Under the pieces are notes generated by a model. It did no database searches. It saw nothing but the letters and a program-made list of their open reading frames with translations, and was not told the origin of the DNA. The translations under genes and the position numbers were made by a program. Of a DNA stretch of 64,000 nt, positions 55,592 through 64,000 are shown piece after piece. Source of the stretch: Wenyingzhuangia marina (GTDB taxonomy: Bacteria > Bacteroidota > Bacteroidia > Flavobacteriales > Flavobacteriaceae); contig NZ_FQXQ01000003.1 in the NCBI RefSeq assembly GCF_900130035.1, positions 372,001-436,000 on the forward strand, written 5' to 3'. Position 1 is the first letter of the stretch; the number at the start of each line of letters is the position of its first letter.

Positions 55592-57013
55592 ATGGAAACA
55601 GATAACAAGGAAGTTTTTAGAGATTCTATTGCCACGATTGATAATGAGGGTAAGAGATCGTGGATTTATCCAAAAAAACCAAAAGGGAAATATTATTCCT
55701 TAAGGACATGGGTTAGTGTCTTTTTACTAACTACCTTGTTATCTTCACCATTTATAAAAATAAATGGAAACCAATTATTTCTGTTTAATGTAATAGATAG
55801 AAAGTTTAATATTTTAGGGTTTCCTTTTTGGCCACAAGATTTTTATTTATTGGTTATTTCCATGCTAATAGGTGTGGTATTTATTATTCTTTTTACGGTT
55901 ATTTATGGACGTGTTTTTTGTGGATGGATTTGTCCACAAACCATTTTTTTAGAAATGGTATTCCGTAAAATAGAATACTGGATAGATGGTGATAAAGGTG
56001 CCCAAAAAAGATTGGCTAAACAAGAGTGGAATGCTGAAAAAATAAGAAAGAGAGTTTTAAAACATAGTATTTACATACTTATTTCTTTTGTAATATCTAA
56101 TGTGTTTTTAGCTTATATTATTAGTAGTGATCAGCTTATTAAAATCATCACTTCTCCAGTATCAGAACACGTAGGAGGGTTTATAAGTATTTGGATTTTT
56201 ACTGGAGTTTTTTATTTTGTTTTTTCATGGTTTAGAGAGCAAGTATGTATTATTGCTTGTCCTTATGGAAGATTACAAGGCGTTTTATTAGATAACAAAT
56301 CTATTATTGTTGCTTATGATTATATCAGAGGAGAAAGAACCCAAGGAAGATCTAAATTTAAAAAGAATGAGAATAGAAAAGAGTTAGGAAAGGGAGCTTG
56401 TATAGATTGTGATCAATGTGTAGAAGTTTGTCCAACAGGAATTGATATCAGAAATGGAACGCAGTTAGAATGTGTAAACTGTACTGCCTGTATGGATGCT
56501 TGTGATTTTATAATGGAAAAAACAAATCAACCTAAAGGATTGATTAGGTATGCTTCCGAAGAAAATATAGAAAAAAACAAACCCTTTGAATTTACACTAA
56601 GAATAAAAGCCTATACCATTATTTTAGGAGTACTAATGGTGGTGTTAATAGCTCTTTTGTCTGTAAGAAGTAATGTACAAGCAAACTTTTTTAGAGTACC
56701 AGGGGAGTTATATCAAGTAAAAGAAGGTAGAGTTATAAGTAATGTTTATACCTATAAATTGGTAAATAAAACTACGCAAGATATAGATTCTTTATCTTTT
56801 AAAATGATATCCCACAAAGGAAGTATTCAAATAGTTGGAACCACACATTTGTTACTTAAAAAGCAAGGCATTTATGAAGGAACTGTTTTTATTGAAATTC
56901 CTGAGGGAGCATTAGAAGATAGTAATGAGAAGATTAAGATTGGGGTTTATAAAGGAGGGAAGGAAATTACCACAACTTCTACTAATTTTTTAAGTCCTCA
57001 AAATAAATGGTAA
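55592..57013 (+). CDS. ccoG: cbb3 oxidase accessory protein CcoG (polyferredoxin)
   Basis: 473 residues. N-terminal TM segments and CGWICPQTIFLE, REQVCIIACPYGRLQ, then a double [4Fe-4S] ferredoxin part (CIDCDQCVEVCPTGI and CVNCTACMDACD, about 270-310), further TM, and an Ig-like C-terminal domain (VQIVGTTHLLLKKQGIYEG-like stretch). CcoG/RdxA/FixG reduces Cu(II) for cbb3 assembly in other bacteria. It follows ccoP by 12 bases. Confidence 0.93.
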   Translation: METDNKEVFRDSIATIDNEGKRSWIYPKKPKGKYYSLRTWVSVFLLTTLLSSPFIKINGNQLFLFNVIDRKFNILGFPFWPQDFYLLVISMLIGVVFIILFTVIYGRVFCGWICPQTIFLEMVFRKIEYWIDGDKGAQKRLAKQEWNAEKIRKRVLKHSIYILISFVISNVFLAYIISSDQLIKIITSPVSEHVGGFISIWIFTGVFYFVFSWFREQVCIIACPYGRLQGVLLDNKSIIVAYDYIRGERTQGRSKFKKNENRKELGKGACIDCDQCVEVCPTGIDIRNGTQLECVNCTACMDACDFIMEKTNQPKGLIRYASEENIEKNKPFEFTLRIKAYTIILGVLMVVLIALLSVRSNVQANFFRVPGELYQVKEGRVISNVYTYKLVNKTTQDIDSLSFKMISHKGSIQIVGTTHLLLKKQGIYEGTVFIEIPEGALEDSNEKIKIGVYKGGKEITTTSTNFLSPQNKW

Positions 57014-57030
57014 ACATAAAAAAATAAATA

Positions 57031-57486
57031 ATGAAAATTAATTGGGGTACAAGTATTGTGTTGGCATTTGGTTGTTTTATTGTGTTCATTTTGTTTTTTG
57101 TGATTAAAACATTTACACAAAAAGAATACGAATATGATTTAGTGTCTAGTCACTATTATGAAGATGAATTGGCTTTTCAAAAAACGATTAACAATGCTGA
57201 AAATAGGGATAAATTAATAGATAAAGTTTTGTTTGAAAACGCTTCAAATCAGTTAAAAATAATCATTCCTAATCCAGAGAAAGATATGATTGTTGGACAA
57301 ATACAATTTTATAGACCTTCTAATGATAAGTTAGATTTTACAGAGAGTATCAATTCCAACGAACACGAGTTTATTTACAAAGATGATAAATTGGTAAAAG
57401 GAAGATGGAATGTTGCCGTTACTTGGCATTATAAAAAAGATAAGACAAAAGTTTTTTACAAAAAACAAGAATTATATTTCGAATGA
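57031..57486 (+). CDS. ccoH: FixH/CcoH-family assembly protein
   Basis: 151 residues. One N-terminal TM helix (SIVLAFGCFIVFILFFVIKTF) followed by a periplasmic beta domain typical of FixH (DLVSSHYYEDELAFQKTINN, IQFYRPSNDKLDFT, KGRWNVAVTWHYKKD). The name is supported by family pattern and by position after ccoG. Its last codons overlap the next gene (ATGA), so they are coupled. Confidence 0.88.
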   Translation: MKINWGTSIVLAFGCFIVFILFFVIKTFTQKEYEYDLVSSHYYEDELAFQKTINNAENRDKLIDKVLFENASNQLKIIIPNPEKDMIVGQIQFYRPSNDKLDFTESINSNEHEFIYKDDKLVKGRWNVAVTWHYKKDKTKVFYKKQELYFE

Positions 57487-58184
57487 TTTTTTCTGCTTTT
57501 ATTTTTGGTTTATTAAGTAGTTTTCACTGTGTAGGAATGTGTGGGCCTATTGCTTTTGCATTACCTGTTCACAAGGGATCTGCCATAGAAAAATGGTCAA
57601 AAATATTAGGATATCATTTTGGAAGGTTAATTACTTATGCAAGTATAGGAGCTGTTTTTGGAGTGTTTGGTAAAGCTTTTGAATTGGCAGGTTTACAACA
57701 AATACTTTCTATTGTTGCTGGAGTTGTGTTGATAACCATTGCGTTGTTTCAGAAAAAAATATTGAATTATATAGAAAAAAAATCATCTTCTAAAATTATA
57801 GGGTTGATTAAAAATACCTATCAAAACATCGCAAAATCTAACTCAGTTCTTAATTTTATGAGTTTAGGAATGCTAAACGGATTGTTGCCTTGTGGAACCG
57901 TTTACATTGCTTTAATAGGAGCCATTGCCATTGGGAACGTGGCTTATAGTAGTTTTTATATGTTTGTTTTTGGTTTGGGTACTTTGCCATTAATGTTTTT
58001 GTTAATGGGAGCAAAGTTATTAAGTACTCAACGTTTTAGAACTGTGTTTAGAAAAGCTGTCCCGGTAATGTTATTAGTAGTTGGTGCTTTATTTGTGTTA
58101 AGAGGTTTGGGCTTAGGAATTGCTTTTGTGTCTCCAACAGGTATGAGTTTACAAGTACAGTTAATGCCTGTAGGTTGTCATTAG
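57483..58184 (+). CDS. SafE/UreH-like membrane protein linked to cbb3 assembly
   Basis: 233 residues. Six TM helices. Signature near the start SSFHCVGMCGPIAFALP and a related GLLPCGTVYIALIGA in the second half, i.e. two CG/CP-type repeats in the sulfite exporter TauE/SafE (UreH/CcoA-neighbour) family. Members encoded at the end of cco operons are thought to help metal handling for the oxidase. Overlaps fixH by 4 bases. No terminator recognised after it. Confidence 0.85.
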   Translation: MIFSAFIFGLLSSFHCVGMCGPIAFALPVHKGSAIEKWSKILGYHFGRLITYASIGAVFGVFGKAFELAGLQQILSIVAGVVLITIALFQKKILNYIEKKSSSKIIGLIKNTYQNIAKSNSVLNFMSLGMLNGLLPCGTVYIALIGAIAIGNVAYSSFYMFVFGLGTLPLMFLLMGAKLLSTQRFRTVFRKAVPVMLLVVGALFVLRGLGLGIAFVSPTGMSLQVQLMPVGCH

Positions 58185-58306
58185 AATTTTTAGGTTTTCT
58201 TCTTTCCTATTATTTTATCTGTTAATTAATCTTTTCTAATTAACATGATTTAGTTTACTTTGTTGGTGGTATATTTTTGATGTTTATATGCAAGTATATC
58301 AAAACA

Positions 58307-59095
58307 ATGAGTAATATTAATAAGATGGATATTGTTATTATAGAAGATGAAGACTTAGCAGCAGAATCTTTAGAGAAGTTGTTGTTAAAAAGTGAACATA
58401 AAATCAATATTAAAAAAAGACTAGAAAGCGTAGCTCAATCTATCGCTTGGTTTAAAGAAAATACTTGTGATTTAATTTTTAGTGATATTCATTTAGGGGA
58501 TGGGGAAAGTTTTGAAATATTTGAAACTTTAAAAATTACTACACCCATTATTTTTACAACAGCATTCGATCAGTATGCGATACAATCCTTTCAATTTTTT
58601 GCCATAGATTATTTACTAAAGCCCTATGATAAGGTTAAGCTAAATAATGCTATTGAAAAGTACGTAAAATCCTCTTCAAACGCTGTAAATGATTTTAGTC
58701 AGTTAGAGGATTTAATTTCTAAATTGAATACTTCAAGTGAACAAAAAACAGAACAAGAAAGATTTTTAGTAACAAGAGGAGAAAAGTTAATTTCTATAAC
58801 TAGTAATGAAATTGCTTACTTTATGGCAGAAAATAAAACACTTTTTTTATTTACTACCAATGGTGATAGTTACTTGTACGATGATACCATTTCTAATTTA
58901 GAACATAAATTATCAAAAAAGGATTTTTTTAAAATCAATAGAAAATATATTGTTAGGCATAATGCTATAAAAAACATCATAAAATATAGTCAAAATAGAC
59001 TTAAAGTAGAATTACAGCCCTCACCAAGTACAAATGATTTTATTTTAATTAGTTCTAAAAACATCAATACTTTTAAAGATTGGTTAAATAATTAA
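58307..59095 (+). CDS. LytTR-family response regulator
   Basis: 262 residues from the ATG at 58307; in-frame ATGs at 58277 and 58325 are alternatives. Receiver domain (DIVIIEDEDLAAESLEKLL with the acidic pocket, phosphoacceptor Asp in LIFSDIHLGDG, TTAFDQYAIQSFQFFAIDYL LKP), then a linker and LytTR DNA-binding domain (FFKINRKYIVRHNAIKNII, near the end). A cytosolic transcription regulator. One base separates its stop from the kinase gene, so they are a two-component pair. Target unknown. Confidence 0.9.
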   Translation: MSNINKMDIVIIEDEDLAAESLEKLLLKSEHKINIKKRLESVAQSIAWFKENTCDLIFSDIHLGDGESFEIFETLKITTPIIFTTAFDQYAIQSFQFFAIDYLLKPYDKVKLNNAIEKYVKSSSNAVNDFSQLEDLISKLNTSSEQKTEQERFLVTRGEKLISITSNEIAYFMAENKTLFLFTTNGDSYLYDDTISNLEHKLSKKDFFKINRKYIVRHNAIKNIIKYSQNRLKVELQPSPSTNDFILISSKNINTFKDWLNN

Positions 59096-59096
59096 T

Positions 59097-60740
59097 ATGC
59101 AATCAAATAAGTTTATCCTTAGATTTAAAAAACATCAGCAATACTTATATATAAGTGTTTTGTTGATTGCATTGTTCTTTATGGGAAGTGCTTTAATCAA
59201 TCCCAAAATAACCTCTGTTACCAAAGATTTGGTAGAAGATAATATTCAAGGAAATTTAAAGTCTAAAGAGAATATTGTAATGTTTGAGTTTAATCAACTT
59301 AATAGTTATATCCTAGGTTTTAAAAGAATTATTAATAACTCTTTAGAGTTATCTACTCAACAGGTAAATGATAGATTACTTTTTAATTCAGATTTGGCAA
59401 TGTCAAATCAAGTTATCAGTAATAGTTTTGTGGGGTTTAAAAACGAGGGGAATAGCCAAATAAATTTCTCAAATAAAAAAGACTCACTGTATATTATAGA
59501 CATTAATAATACTATTAAAAATATTGCTAATAATTACAAGGAGGAGTTTTTATTAGACACTATTATTAAAAAAGAGAATAAAGTATTTAACAGAAAAATA
59601 TACACAAAAAAAAGAAGTGATAATACTATTTTTGTTGTAGGTTATGATGTGGATTTATTGGCTTTTTGGGAATATTTTTCTGAAATGTATAGAGGAGATG
59701 GTGGTTATACAGTAGTAACCAATAAAGATGGTATTTGTATTTTACATCCAGAACCTAACTATATTGGAACTAAATTAACCAGGTATTTTAAAAATATTTC
59801 TATAGATAAAGTTTTACAAAGTTCCATTAAAATAAATGGCTATTATGTACTTGATAATACAAATTCACTAAAAACAAAAGCAACTTCTGAATTTTTAGGA
59901 TTAGAGGTTTTGCGATATTTTGATACGGTTAAGGTTGGAGAAAATTCGTTAATTGTAATTGTAAGTTTTCCTTTAGACATTCATTTAGATAAAATTTCAA
60001 AAGACCTTCATCGTTATTTTTCATGGATTAGCTTTTTAGCTTTTATTACGTTTATGTTAATATTGGCAGTATCTAGATTTCAATTAAAAAAAGAATATTT
60101 TGATAATTTAAAAGTAGTAGAGGAGAAAGAGCATTTGGTAAATACGAATGAAAAATATCAAAAAGAAAACGCCTTACTTCAATTAAATCAATTAAAGAAA
60201 AAAATGAATCCTCATTTTTTATTCAATAGCTTAAATTCATTACACGTTTTAATTGATTTAAATCCAGATTTATCACAGCAGTTTGTGTTAAAATTAGCTG
60301 AGGTTTACAGGTATCTTTTAGAAGAAAGACAAGGGAATTTAATTTCGGTAAAAAAAGAAATTACCTTTTTAGAACAATATGTTTTTTTACAAGAAATAAG
60401 ATTTAATAATAGTTTAAGAGTTTCTATTGTAAATAATTATGATGATATAATTTTACACGAAAAAATTCCGTTTTTATCTTTAGAAACTTTGGTAGAAAAT
60501 GCTGTAAAGCACAACGAAATAACCAAAGAAAACCCTTTAACTATAGAGGTAATTGTAAATAAAGAAAACATTACCGTTATTAATAATTATACTCCTAGAA
60601 AAAAGAAAGATAAAAATAGTCATCACATTGGATTGAGTTATTTAGAGAATACCTATAAATTTTATCAAATAAACACCTTTAAAACGGCAGTGATAGATGA
60701 TAAATACATCTGTATACTTCCATATATTACTTTAAAATAA
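59097..60740 (+). CDS. LytS-type sensor histidine kinase with Cache-like domain
   Basis: 547 residues. TM1 at about 17-36 (LYISVLLIALFFMGSALI), a periplasmic Cache-like sensor region (about 40-300, containing GYTVVTNKDGICILHPEPNY), TM2 (FLAFITFMLILAVSRF), then the His_kinase family phosphoacceptor region KMNPHFLFNSLNSLHVLIDL and an ATPase half with ETLVENAVKHNEIT (N-box). The G2 box is less clear (HHIGLSYLENTYKFY). Cognate partner is the LytTR regulator one base upstream. Confidence 0.88.
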   Translation: MQSNKFILRFKKHQQYLYISVLLIALFFMGSALINPKITSVTKDLVEDNIQGNLKSKENIVMFEFNQLNSYILGFKRIINNSLELSTQQVNDRLLFNSDLAMSNQVISNSFVGFKNEGNSQINFSNKKDSLYIIDINNTIKNIANNYKEEFLLDTIIKKENKVFNRKIYTKKRSDNTIFVVGYDVDLLAFWEYFSEMYRGDGGYTVVTNKDGICILHPEPNYIGTKLTRYFKNISIDKVLQSSIKINGYYVLDNTNSLKTKATSEFLGLEVLRYFDTVKVGENSLIVIVSFPLDIHLDKISKDLHRYFSWISFLAFITFMLILAVSRFQLKKEYFDNLKVVEEKEHLVNTNEKYQKENALLQLNQLKKKMNPHFLFNSLNSLHVLIDLNPDLSQQFVLKLAEVYRYLLEERQGNLISVKKEITFLEQYVFLQEIRFNNSLRVSIVNNYDDIILHEKIPFLSLETLVENAVKHNEITKENPLTIEVIVNKENITVINNYTPRKKKDKNSHHIGLSYLENTYKFYQINTFKTAVIDDKYICILPYITLK

Positions 60741-60830
60741 GATTTCACTCCTTGTTTTGATGAGTTCACTCTATTTGGTTTTGCTAAACAATTGATTTCA
60801 TGCAAATTTGATGTTTTAATAATATCATTT

Positions 60831-63386
60831 ATGAAAATCTCCTCTTTAATAGGTAATTTTAGAAATCAAGTTTTAATCATTTTTATATTAATGATGACCA
60901 GCACTGTTGGTTTTTCTCAGGATAATAAAGAAGATAAAGACAAGGATACTAAGGTTGAAAAAGATTCTGTAAAACCTGTTGATGATAAAAAACTTACTTA
61001 TCAAAAGTTTTTAAAAGAAGGAAACGTTAAAAAAGGATTGTTTAATGTATATAATCTTAAAGAAGATTATTATTTTGAAGTGCCAGATTCTTTACTTTCA
61101 AGAGATTTATTAATTGTAAATAAAGTGTCTAGTGTTCCTTATGCATTAAACGGTCATGGCTTAAACAAAGGAATGACTTTTGAAACCAAACTGGTTAGGT
61201 TTTATAAAGACACTATTTTAGGTAAAGTTTGGGTTAAAACTGTCAACCCAAGAGTCCAGTCTCCAAAAGGAGATGCTATTACATTGTCTGTAAAAGATAA
61301 TTTTGGAGAATCTATTATAGAAGAATTTAAAATAGAAGCAAAAAATACAGATTCTACTTCTGTATTTATCAAGGTTAATAAAATATTTAATGGTAAAGAA
61401 AAAAGTTTTAGTGATTTACTAACCAATATAGGTTTGGGAGGAAGTGTAAGAACCAATTTGTCTATTTTAGAAGCTATTAAATCATTTCCTAAAAATATTG
61501 TAGTAAAATCATTATTAACAACTTCTGTAAGTGAAGGGAATGGTCCTGCCTTACCATTGTCTATTGGAGTGACAACCAATATAGTTTTATTACCAACTGA
61601 TGTAATGCAACCTCGTTTTTCAGACAAAAGAATAGGATATTTTACAAAACCCATGGATTATTTCTCAGATGCTCAGCATGAAGTTGAATCTAGAGAAATG
61701 ATTACCAGATGGAGATTAGAACCTAAAGAAGAAGATATAGAAAAATACAATCAAGGAGAATTAGTAGAACCTAAGGAACAAATTGTTTATTATTTAGATC
61801 CTGCTACACCAAAACAATGGAGACCATATATTGAACAAGGAGTGTATGATTGGAATGTTGCTTTTGAAGCTGCTGGATTTAAAAACGTGTTAAAAGTTAA
61901 ATTTCCATCAGAAGAGGATAAAGATTTTGATGCAGATGATGTTAGATATTCAGTAATTACTTATGCTGCATCAGAAAAACAAAATGCTATGGGGCCTTCT
62001 ATTGTAGATCCTAGAAGTGGACAAATATTAGAGTCTGATATTGTTTGGTGGCATAATTTAATGAAAGGCTTGCATTCTTGGATTCGTGTACAAACAGGAC
62101 CAATAGATCCTAAAGCTAGAGCTAATAAGTTTTCGGATGAACATATGGGAGAAGCCATACGTTTTGTGTCTTCTCACGAAGTAGGTCACACTTTTGGGTT
62201 AAAGCACAATATGGGGGCATCATTTAGTTATCCGGTTGATTCTTTAAGATCAAAAACTTTTACGGCTACTATGGGTGGAACCGCTCCATCTATTATGGAT
62301 TATGCTCGTTTTAATTACGTAGCACAACCAGAAGATAGTGTTACAGAAATTACACCTAAAATTGGAGTATATGATAAATATGCCATTAATTGGGGATATA
62401 GATGGATACAAAAGAAATCTGCTCATGAAGAAATTTCAGTATTAAATAACTGGATTAGGAAACATGAAAATGATCCTTTATATTTTTATGGTCCTCAACA
62501 AAGTGATGTGATAGATCCAAGATCTCAAAGTGAAGATTTGGGAGATAATGCAGTTAAGGCAAGCGAATATGGTCTTAAAAATTTAAAAAGAATTATTCCT
62601 AATATTTTAGATTGGACAGAAGAAGAAGGACAAGATTATTACAAAGCATCAAAATTATATAAAGCAGTTATAGATCAATGGGAGACATATAACAATCATG
62701 TAATGGCAAATATTGGTGGTGTTTATGTAAATAATACTGTTTATGGAGATGGAAAAAACACTTTTGATCCTGTGTCTAATAAAATGCAAAAAGAAGCATT
62801 AGATTATTTAATCAACAATGCTATTTTACCACAAAAATGGTTGTTTACTCCAGAAATTATAAACAAAGTTTTTGCTGTAAGAGATGCTCCAGATGGAGAA
62901 CGTTATTACTCGCCAGTTTCTATGTTACGTATTTATCAAACCAACGTTATTTATGCTCTGTTAAAAACAGATAGATTGATGAGGATTACAGAAAATGAAG
63001 TGTTGGTAAAAGATGGAGAAGATGCTTTTACAGAAGAATATTTATTTGATGAGTTGTTTGATGCCATTTTTAAGAAAACCAAGAGAGGGAAATCGTTAGA
63101 TATGTTTGACCGTATTACTCAAAAAAACTATATAGATGTTTTAACAGTTGATAGAAACAAATTGTTAGAAAAAACCAAGGATAAAAAATTATCAGGTAAT
63201 TTTAACAACTTTAAAAACATCCACTTTTCTTACTTGCCAAGAGTAGCAGATATTGGAACTAATAAAAGAGCTGCTTTAGAAAATGCGTTGGTGCTTTTAA
63301 AGAAAAAGCAAAATAAAGGAGACAGAGCTACAAAGGCACATTATAGAGACTTGATTGCTAGAATAGAATATAATTTGAAAAATTAA
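60831..63386 (+). CDS. Secreted zinc metalloprotease (DUF5117/DUF5118 type)
   Basis: 851 residues from the ATG at 60831, which gives the signal peptide MKISSLIGNFRNQVLIIFIL. Family of large zinc-dependent proteases with DUF5118/DUF5117 parts (about 60-310; VPDSLLSRDLLIVNKVSSVP) and a metzincin-type active site HEVGHTFGLKHNM (about residue 448). Neighbouring signature GTAPSIMDYARFNYVAQ holds the Met-turn. Likely periplasmic or secreted. It precedes a SusC-type receptor by 3 bases, so peptide release and uptake could be coupled. Confidence 0.88.
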   Translation: MKISSLIGNFRNQVLIIFILMMTSTVGFSQDNKEDKDKDTKVEKDSVKPVDDKKLTYQKFLKEGNVKKGLFNVYNLKEDYYFEVPDSLLSRDLLIVNKVSSVPYALNGHGLNKGMTFETKLVRFYKDTILGKVWVKTVNPRVQSPKGDAITLSVKDNFGESIIEEFKIEAKNTDSTSVFIKVNKIFNGKEKSFSDLLTNIGLGGSVRTNLSILEAIKSFPKNIVVKSLLTTSVSEGNGPALPLSIGVTTNIVLLPTDVMQPRFSDKRIGYFTKPMDYFSDAQHEVESREMITRWRLEPKEEDIEKYNQGELVEPKEQIVYYLDPATPKQWRPYIEQGVYDWNVAFEAAGFKNVLKVKFPSEEDKDFDADDVRYSVITYAASEKQNAMGPSIVDPRSGQILESDIVWWHNLMKGLHSWIRVQTGPIDPKARANKFSDEHMGEAIRFVSSHEVGHTFGLKHNMGASFSYPVDSLRSKTFTATMGGTAPSIMDYARFNYVAQPEDSVTEITPKIGVYDKYAINWGYRWIQKKSAHEEISVLNNWIRKHENDPLYFYGPQQSDVIDPRSQSEDLGDNAVKASEYGLKNLKRIIPNILDWTEEEGQDYYKASKLYKAVIDQWETYNNHVMANIGGVYVNNTVYGDGKNTFDPVSNKMQKEALDYLINNAILPQKWLFTPEIINKVFAVRDAPDGERYYSPVSMLRIYQTNVIYALLKTDRLMRITENEVLVKDGEDAFTEEYLFDELFDAIFKKTKRGKSLDMFDRITQKNYIDVLTVDRNKLLEKTKDKKLSGNFNNFKNIHFSYLPRVADIGTNKRAALENALVLLKKKQNKGDRATKAHYRDLIARIEYNLKN

Positions 63387-63389
63387 ATC

Positions 63390-64000
63390 ATGAAAAAATT
63401 AATATACATATTAATTTTTATTCCAACATTGTTACTTGCTCAAAAGCAAAAGGTAATTACCGGAAATGTTACGGATAAAACAAAAATGCCAATAATTGGT
63501 GCTTCTGTTTATGTTTCCTCTGCAATGATTGGAAATGAAACAAAAACAGAGGGAGTTATAGAAAGTTCTATGTTAGGAACTACTACAGATTTTGATGGAA
63601 ATTTTACTTTAAAAGTCTCAGACAACATCAAATCTATCCTGATTTCTTATATAGGTTACGAAACTGAAAAAGTTGATATTTCAACAAAAACTAAAAATAT
63701 ATTCATTGTATTAAAGCAAAGCTCACAAGCTTTAGAAGAAGTAGTGTTGACTGGGTATCAAAAAATTGAGAAACGGAAAATGACCTCTGCTTACGCAAAA
63801 GTAGAAATGTCAGACATCAATCAAGCAGGAGTCGCTAATGTTGATCAAATGTTGGCAGGTCAAATATCTGGAGTACTTGTTCAACCAACCAATGGAGCTC
63901 CAGGTGCACCATCAAAAATTTCTATCAGAGGAACAGCTACGTTAAATGGATCGTCAGACCCTTTATGGGTGCTAGATGGAATTCCCTTAGAAGGAAACGA
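63390..64000 (+). CDS. SusC/RagA-type TonB receptor, C-terminus cut by window edge
   Basis: The frame opens at 63390 and runs off the right edge. Signal peptide MKKLIYILIFIPTLLLAQ, CarboxypepD_reg-like domain (VITGNVTDKTKMPIIGASVY, DFDGNFTLKVSDNIKSILIS), then the plug start (LEEVVLTGYQKIEKRK, MLAGQISGVLVQPTNGAPG, DPLWVLDGIPL). The insert between strand pairs of the first domain (about 48-65) is longer than usual. Follows the metalloprotease by 3 bases. Confidence 0.88.
   Translation, partial: MKKLIYILIFIPTLLLAQKQKVITGNVTDKTKMPIIGASVYVSSAMIGNETKTEGVIESSMLGTTTDFDGNFTLKVSDNIKSILISYIGYETEKVDISTKTKNIFIVLKQSSQALEEVVLTGYQKIEKRKMTSAYAKVEMSDINQAGVANVDQMLAGQISGVLVQPTNGAPGAPSKISIRGTATLNGSSDPLWVLDGIPLEGN

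Overview
The window looks like chromosomal DNA of a marine-type Flavobacteriaceae bacterium (Bacteroidota). The support is a very A+T-rich composition, many TonB-dependent receptors with carboxypeptidase-like N-terminal domains, a SusC/SusD pair under ECF sigma/FecR control, a type IX secretion sorting tail, Bacteroidota -7 promoter elements of the form TAnnTTTG, and weak ribosome binding sites. The genus is not determined. No rRNA, tRNA, CRISPR array, transposase or integrase was found.

Layout. 1-8.5 kb: a DUF4249 lipoprotein (cut by the left edge) with its TonB receptor, then pepT-lysA, a lipoprotein, a patatin-like hydrolase and a lactonase-family lipoprotein. 8.5-13.7 kb: a metal-homeostasis block, probably zinc: lipoprotein, TonB receptor and Fur-family regulator in one operon behind a palindrome-covered promoter, convergent with a CDF exporter and an NlpE-META lipoprotein. 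13.7-23.8 kb: an FKBP isomerase, three large paralogous MG2-like/plug-like envelope proteins, and lpd. 23.9-35.1 kb: an AraC regulator, DUF983, and an ECF sigma / FecR / SusC / SusD / metallophosphatase uptake system, then CorA. 35.2-43.2 kb: argS, a frameshifted BspA-like T9SS protein, two AraC regulators, a methyltransferase, and a Fur-family regulator divergent from a thioredoxin-reductase-like flavoprotein across two matching 19-bp palindromes.

43.2-48.2 kb is the most unusual part. A block of about 4.9 kb carries an MltF-like transglycosylase, a secreted NTF2-like protein, an orphan gp19-type contractile tail-tube protein, and a two-gene CBASS-like module (CD-NTase plus a multi-TM effector). 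It is bounded by an imperfect direct repeat of about 85 bp that contains the last codons and terminator of the adjacent crp/fnr gene, as expected for an island inserted at the 3' end of that gene.

48.2-58.2 kb: the crp/fnr regulator and a cbb3 oxidase cluster (ccoI, ccoS, ccoNO fusion, ccoQ, ccoP, ccoG, ccoH/fixH, a SafE-family protein) for low-oxygen respiration, interrupted by one antiparallel sensor-like gene. 58.3-64 kb: a LytTR response regulator with its LytS-type kinase, a large secreted zinc metalloprotease, and the start of another SusC-type receptor that runs off the right edge.
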